Below, piece after piece: positions 20,925 to 24,203 of a DNA stretch of 24,203 nt. The notes beneath the pieces were generated by a model that searched no databases, had not been told where the DNA came from, and worked only from the letters and a program-made list of their open reading frames with translations. The number at the start of each line of letters is the position of its first letter. Within the stretch, counting starts at the first letter, position 1. The stretch comes from Acidimicrobiales bacterium (GTDB taxonomy: Bacteria; Actinomycetota; Acidimicrobiia; Acidimicrobiales; Ilumatobacteraceae), in NCBI GenBank assembly GCA_030830415.1, contig JAURNB010000110.1, forward strand, positions 1 through 24,203, in the 5' to 3' direction. A program made the position numbers and the translations under genes.

Positions 20925-22571
20925 ATGAGAGTTGGTCTTGCACAGGTCAACCCCACCGTGGGCGACTTGGTGGGCAATGTTGCGGCGATTGTGCGCGAGT
21001 ACGCACAGGCCGTTGCTGCTGGTTGCGACATCGTGGCATTTCCCGAGCTGAGCATTACGGGTTACCCACCAGAAGATCTGGTGCTGAAGCCCGGATTTCT
21101 GGCCGACAATATGCGTGCCCTCAACAGCGTTGTGGAAGTGACGGGTAATTGCATGGCGGTCATTGGTTTTGTCGATTCAGTTGCCGTTCAAGTTGATGGT
21201 GGTGAGGAGCGCATTCTTTTTAATGCTGCGGCAGTTGCGCAAAACGGAAAGATACTTGGCGTCTACCGTAAACAACTTTTACCGAACTACAGCGTGTTCG
21301 ACGAAGAGCGGTATTTCACTCCTGGCCCAAGCATCCAAGATATTTTCACCTGCAACGGAATTCCATTTGCTGTTTCTATTTGCGAAGACCTCTGGGTAGG
21401 TGACCCCACTGAGCAGCAAGCACAACAAGGTGCAAAATTGTGCATCAGTATTAATGGTTCACCGTTTCATCGCAACAAGCCCACTCAACGAGATGATTTA
21501 GTTTCGAGTCGTGCACAAAGTAATGGTGTTGTTGTTGCATACGTCAACCAAATTGGCGGACAAGACGAGTTGGTTTTTGATGGCGGTTCTTTAGTGGCCG
21601 ATGCGCGCGGAGTAATTCAAGCTCGTGCTGCTGCTTTTGCGGAAGATCTTTTAGTGTGTGATGTCAATGCACAAGGAGATGTTGTGTGTGTATCTCCGCA
21701 GCACGAAGTAGAGCGAGCAAGTTCTGAACTAGAGCGTGTGCATGCAGCATTGGTGTTGGGTACACGTGACTATGTAAAAAAGAATGGTTTTACTGACGTT
21801 GTTATCGGACTCTCAGGTGGAATCGACTCAGCACTTGTTGCAGCAATTGCTGTTGAGGCGTTGGGTGCTGAACACGTACATGGCGTGTCGATGCCGTCGC
21901 GATATTCAAGTGATGGCTCAAAAGATGACGCTTTAGCACTTGCCCAGAACTTAAACATTCCTTATCAATCAGTTCCTATAGAGCCAGCGTTTGCTGCGTA
22001 CTTATCGATGTTGGAAGAAGGCTTTGCCGGCAAAGCGGAAGACCTAACGGAAGAAAACTTGCAAAGTCGCGTGCGTGGAATGATTCTCATGGCGTTATCC
22101 AACAAGCATGGGTGGATGGTGCTCACCACTGGCAATAAGAGTGAACTTGCCGTGGGCTATTTCACTTTGTATGGCGACTCTGTGGGTGGTTTCGGCATCA
22201 TTAAAGACGTACTCAAAACCACGGTGTATGAACTGTGCGAATGGGTGAATGAACGTGCAGGTGCGCCGCTTATTCCTCGCGCCATTATCGATAAAGCACC
22301 ATCGGCAGAGTTGCGACCAGATCAACGAGACGATCAGTCGTTGCCGCCGTACGAAGTTCTCGATGCAATTTTGGAAATGTATGTTGAGTTCGATCTCACA
22401 GCAAGTGACATCATCGCGCGTGGTTACGATGAAGTGCTTGTGCGTCGCATTGCTCGACTCGTCGACATGAATGAATACAAGAGGCGGCAGTGCCCACCAG
22501 GAGTGCGTGTCAGCACTAAGGCTTTTGGCAAAGATCGTCGATTGCCCATTACCAACCGTTATGCCGGCTAG
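20925..22571 (+). CDS. nadE: Glutamine-dependent NAD+ synthetase
   Basis: 548 residues. N-terminal nitrilase-type glutaminase domain (1-265) with the triad Glu41 (FPELSITGYPPEDL), Lys116 (YRKQLLPNY) and Cys153 (SICEDLW). C-terminal NAD synthetase domain (about 280-548) with the ATP-pyrophosphatase loop GLSGGIDS at 295-302, the TGNKSELAVGYFTLYGD segment, and KAPSAELRPDQRDDQSLPPYEVLD. Final step of NAD+ synthesis: amidation of nicotinic acid adenine dinucleotide using glutamine-derived ammonia. It is the shorter (about 540-570 residue) form, not the 680-residue mycobacterial type. Divergent from glnII, whose product feeds it. Confidence 0.96.
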   Translation: MRVGLAQVNPTVGDLVGNVAAIVREYAQAVAAGCDIVAFPELSITGYPPEDLVLKPGFLADNMRALNSVVEVTGNCMAVIGFVDSVAVQVDGGEERILFNAAAVAQNGKILGVYRKQLLPNYSVFDEERYFTPGPSIQDIFTCNGIPFAVSICEDLWVGDPTEQQAQQGAKLCISINGSPFHRNKPTQRDDLVSSRAQSNGVVVAYVNQIGGQDELVFDGGSLVADARGVIQARAAAFAEDLLVCDVNAQGDVVCVSPQHEVERASSELERVHAALVLGTRDYVKKNGFTDVVIGLSGGIDSALVAAIAVEALGAEHVHGVSMPSRYSSDGSKDDALALAQNLNIPYQSVPIEPAFAAYLSMLEEGFAGKAEDLTEENLQSRVRGMILMALSNKHGWMVLTTGNKSELAVGYFTLYGDSVGGFGIIKDVLKTTVYELCEWVNERAGAPLIPRAIIDKAPSAELRPDQRDDQSLPPYEVLDAILEMYVEFDLTASDIIARGYDEVLVRRIARLVDMNEYKRRQCPPGVRVSTKAFGKDRRLPITNRYAG

Positions 22572-22580
22572 CAGTTGTCG

Positions 22581-23765
22581 CTAAATTTTCTCTGCAACTT
22601 TTGCATGCATAGAAATGAGAAGAACGGTTCCTAAGGCAAGGAGCCCAGAGCCAATGGCAGCAGGTGGTATGCCGTGTTGGTCGTATAAACGTGTTGCGGC
22701 AATCGACACGGAGGCGCGACCCAATGTTCCGGCACCGATGAGTAACCCCATGCCGCGACCTCGTTTGCCAGGTACAAGTTGAGCGCCCAGGGGGAGCAAG
22801 CTGACAACAGCAAATTCAAAACCCATGAGCACTATTAAAAGGCCGATGAGACCAGAGACAATGTTCTGACTAGCAAGCGCAATGAGAAGTGAGGCTGGCA
22901 CCATGAGCAAAGAACCGATGGCAACGCTTTTTTCCTTGCCGAATGCGTCGGTGTATTTCGCACTCGACGTTGATGCTAAAAATTCAACGACACCGAGAGA
23001 AAAACCAACGATTGCAATATTTGCTGCAGAGTATTCAAAGGTGTCTTCGAGCCACGGGCCAAAAGTGACGAATATGCATTGGCTTGCACCCATGAGGGTG
23101 AAGCAGGAAGCAATGGCATACCAACTACCACGGCGTAAGACGCCATGTTCGAGGTGCATTTCGAGATCATCATTGTGTTCGTGAATGACGTCGTCGGCAA
23201 CAGGGAGTCGATTGCTGACGATGAGACCCAAGATCAGTACAGCAATGGCTCCTGTTGCATAAGCAACGCGCCAGTTCGTGACAGCGGTAATGAGACCCAT
23301 TGTGGTGACGCCCAACAACAGACCAAGAGCCCACGATGTTTCGGTGTACCCAACAACCTTGCTGCGCCGATTCCATGGAACGTGGTCGGCAACCCATGCA
23401 CCGAGGGCAACATCGAAGGCAACCTTGGAAGCAGCAAGAACAATAATTCCCAAGGTGAATACGGCAAGGTGTGGTGCACTTGCAGTGATGAGTGTTCCCA
23501 ACGCAACGCCAAAGAGCCCGAGTCGCAATGCGCGACGACGGGTCATTGCATCAACGCGGTGACCAATGAGTGGCGATGCCAAACCAGTGAGTTCGGCAAC
23601 CGTTAATGCAATACCCATCTGCGCAATGGAAACATCGAAGCCGCGAGCAATGATTGCTAAAAATGGAGGAGCAAAGCGATAACAGGCATTAGTGCTGGTT
23701 CGTGCAATGGTGAGCAGGGTGACGTGTTGACGCACTGATGGCGAATACGAATCATCGAAACGCAT
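22581..23765 (-). CDS. MFS transporter
   Basis: 394 residues with about 12 predicted hydrophobic helices, starting near residue 25 (FAPPFLAIIARGFDVSIAQMG). A loop between helices 2 and 3 carries GHRVDAMTRRRALRLGLFG, a variant of the MFS motif GxxxDRxGRR. The central loop (about 190-215) is acidic and His-rich (DDVIHEHNDDLEMHLEH), and the second half repeats the pattern with TDAFGKEKSVAIGS. Substrate is not predictable. It starts 5 bp after the histidine-phosphatase stop, so the two are co-transcribed. It ends 9 bp from the nadE stop. Confidence 0.85.
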   Translation of the reverse strand: MRFDDSYSPSVRQHVTLLTIARTSTNACYRFAPPFLAIIARGFDVSIAQMGIALTVAELTGLASPLIGHRVDAMTRRRALRLGLFGVALGTLITASAPHLAVFTLGIIVLAASKVAFDVALGAWVADHVPWNRRSKVVGYTETSWALGLLLGVTTMGLITAVTNWRVAYATGAIAVLILGLIVSNRLPVADDVIHEHNDDLEMHLEHGVLRRGSWYAIASCFTLMGASQCIFVTFGPWLEDTFEYSAANIAIVGFSLGVVEFLASTSSAKYTDAFGKEKSVAIGSLLMVPASLLIALASQNIVSGLIGLLIVLMGFEFAVVSLLPLGAQLVPGKRGRGMGLLIGAGTLGRASVSIAATRLYDQHGIPPAAIGSGLLALGTVLLISMHAKVAEKI

Positions 23766-23770
23766 GCGAT

Positions 23771-24203
23771 TTACAGCGTGTCGCTTGTAGTGGTGTTGCG
23801 CAAAATATTGACTGAGTCGGAAACTTCAAGGCCCCCATCGGGATGCAATGTGAACCAACAGCCTTCAAGGTTGCGGTGATTGCGTTGGTCGGGGTAGCCA
23901 AGTGTGCGGCGCATGACACGAATGATGCCACTATGTGTGACCACGAGCCCCATCGCCCCAGGGTGGTCGCGTGCGATGTCGTTGAGTGCGTCACTGACAC
24001 GAGCAAAAACTTCGTGGTCTGGTTCATAGCCAGGAGGTCGCATGTCGTGTTCTACATAGCCAGGAAACTTCTTGTCGATTTCCCGCCGGGTGAGACCCTG
24101 CCACGGGCCAACATTGATTTCACGTAAACCGGCGTGAGGGGGCAAAACGCTGAGCCCCATTTCGTCGGCAATGAGGTTGGCGGTTTCACTTGCACGTTGG
24201 AGA
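23771..24203 (-). CDS. Histidine phosphatase family protein (5' end outside window)
   Basis: The frame stays open to the end of the window, reading LQRASETANLIADEMG before the internal Met at 24160, so the gene starts beyond 24203. Phosphoglycerate-mutase-like features are the ASETA helix that follows the catalytic RHG motif, GLREINVGPWQGLTRREI with the conserved Glu, and the second catalytic His in LVVTHSGIIRVM. The first catalytic His is outside the window. Substrate unknown. Upstream of and probably co-transcribed with the MFS gene. Confidence 0.87.
   Translation of the reverse strand, partial: LQRASETANLIADEMGLSVLPPHAGLREINVGPWQGLTRREIDKKFPGYVEHDMRPPGYEPDHEVFARVSDALNDIARDHPGAMGLVVTHSGIIRVMRRTLGYPDQRNHRNLEGCWFTLHPDGGLEVSDSVNILRNTTTSDTL

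Overview
The window is a densely packed bacterial chromosome segment with moderate GC. It most resembles an actinobacterium (Actinomycetota), perhaps an Acidimicrobiia-type aquatic lineage. The clues are an aspartokinase gene with an internal start for a beta subunit, a GlnR-like orphan regulator beside two glutamine synthetases (types I and II), paired ArsA/Get3-like ATPases, an actinobacterial-style Mrp without the usual CxxC, and many start codons that sit directly behind a TAnnnT -10 box (leaderless transcripts). The taxonomic call is inference from gene content only. I see no insertion sequence, prophage, CRISPR array, rRNA or tRNA gene.

Layout. 1-304: tail of a tyrosine-phosphatase-like gene, followed by a perfect 21-bp hairpin. 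366-1226 (-): membrane-anchored cyclophilin. 1269-4479 (+): lysC (alpha plus an internal beta start), a methyltransferase, and asd, the first two steps of the aspartate amino-acid pathway. 4487-6798 (-): two ArsA-like ATPases and a single-domain receiver protein. 6818-8128 (+): NfeD-type membrane protein whose catalytic serine appears lost. 8136-11204 (-): selB and selA for selenocysteine insertion. 11239-12509 (+): FxsA-like membrane protein and a NUDIX hydrolase. 12512-14087: divergent mrp/apbC and erpA/iscA, both for Fe-S cluster assembly. 14080-14967 (-): Tat-exported lipoprotein with a thioredoxin-like C-terminus. 15015-17557 (+): a four-gene operon of a RidA protein carrying a histone-H1-like Lys/Ala/Pro tail, a 51-residue membrane protein, an 8-oxoguanine-deaminase-like amidohydrolase and a UPF0016 cation exporter. 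17567-20717 (-): GlnR-like regulator, type I-alpha and type II glutamine synthetases. 20925-22571 (+): glutamine-dependent NAD synthetase. 22581-24203 (-): MFS transporter and the 3' part of a histidine-phosphatase gene.

How it works together. The clearest module is nitrogen assimilation: two glutamine synthetases and their likely regulator, with glutamine-consuming NAD synthetase transcribed divergently. The two Fe-S genes form a second module around one 28-bp divergent start region. The RidA/amidohydrolase operon suggests handling of reactive or oxidised nitrogen metabolites, but that is inference.

The most striking architecture is compaction. Convergent genes end within 2-9 bp of each other or overlap, with one exception. 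Several divergent pairs fire from back-to-back -10 boxes that lead straight into the start codon. One divergent pair shares a single palindromic Shine-Dalgarno element. I do not see an obviously new defence or mobile system; the best novelty candidates are the tailed RidA operon, the small membrane protein in it, the NfeD protein without its serine, and the promoter architecture.
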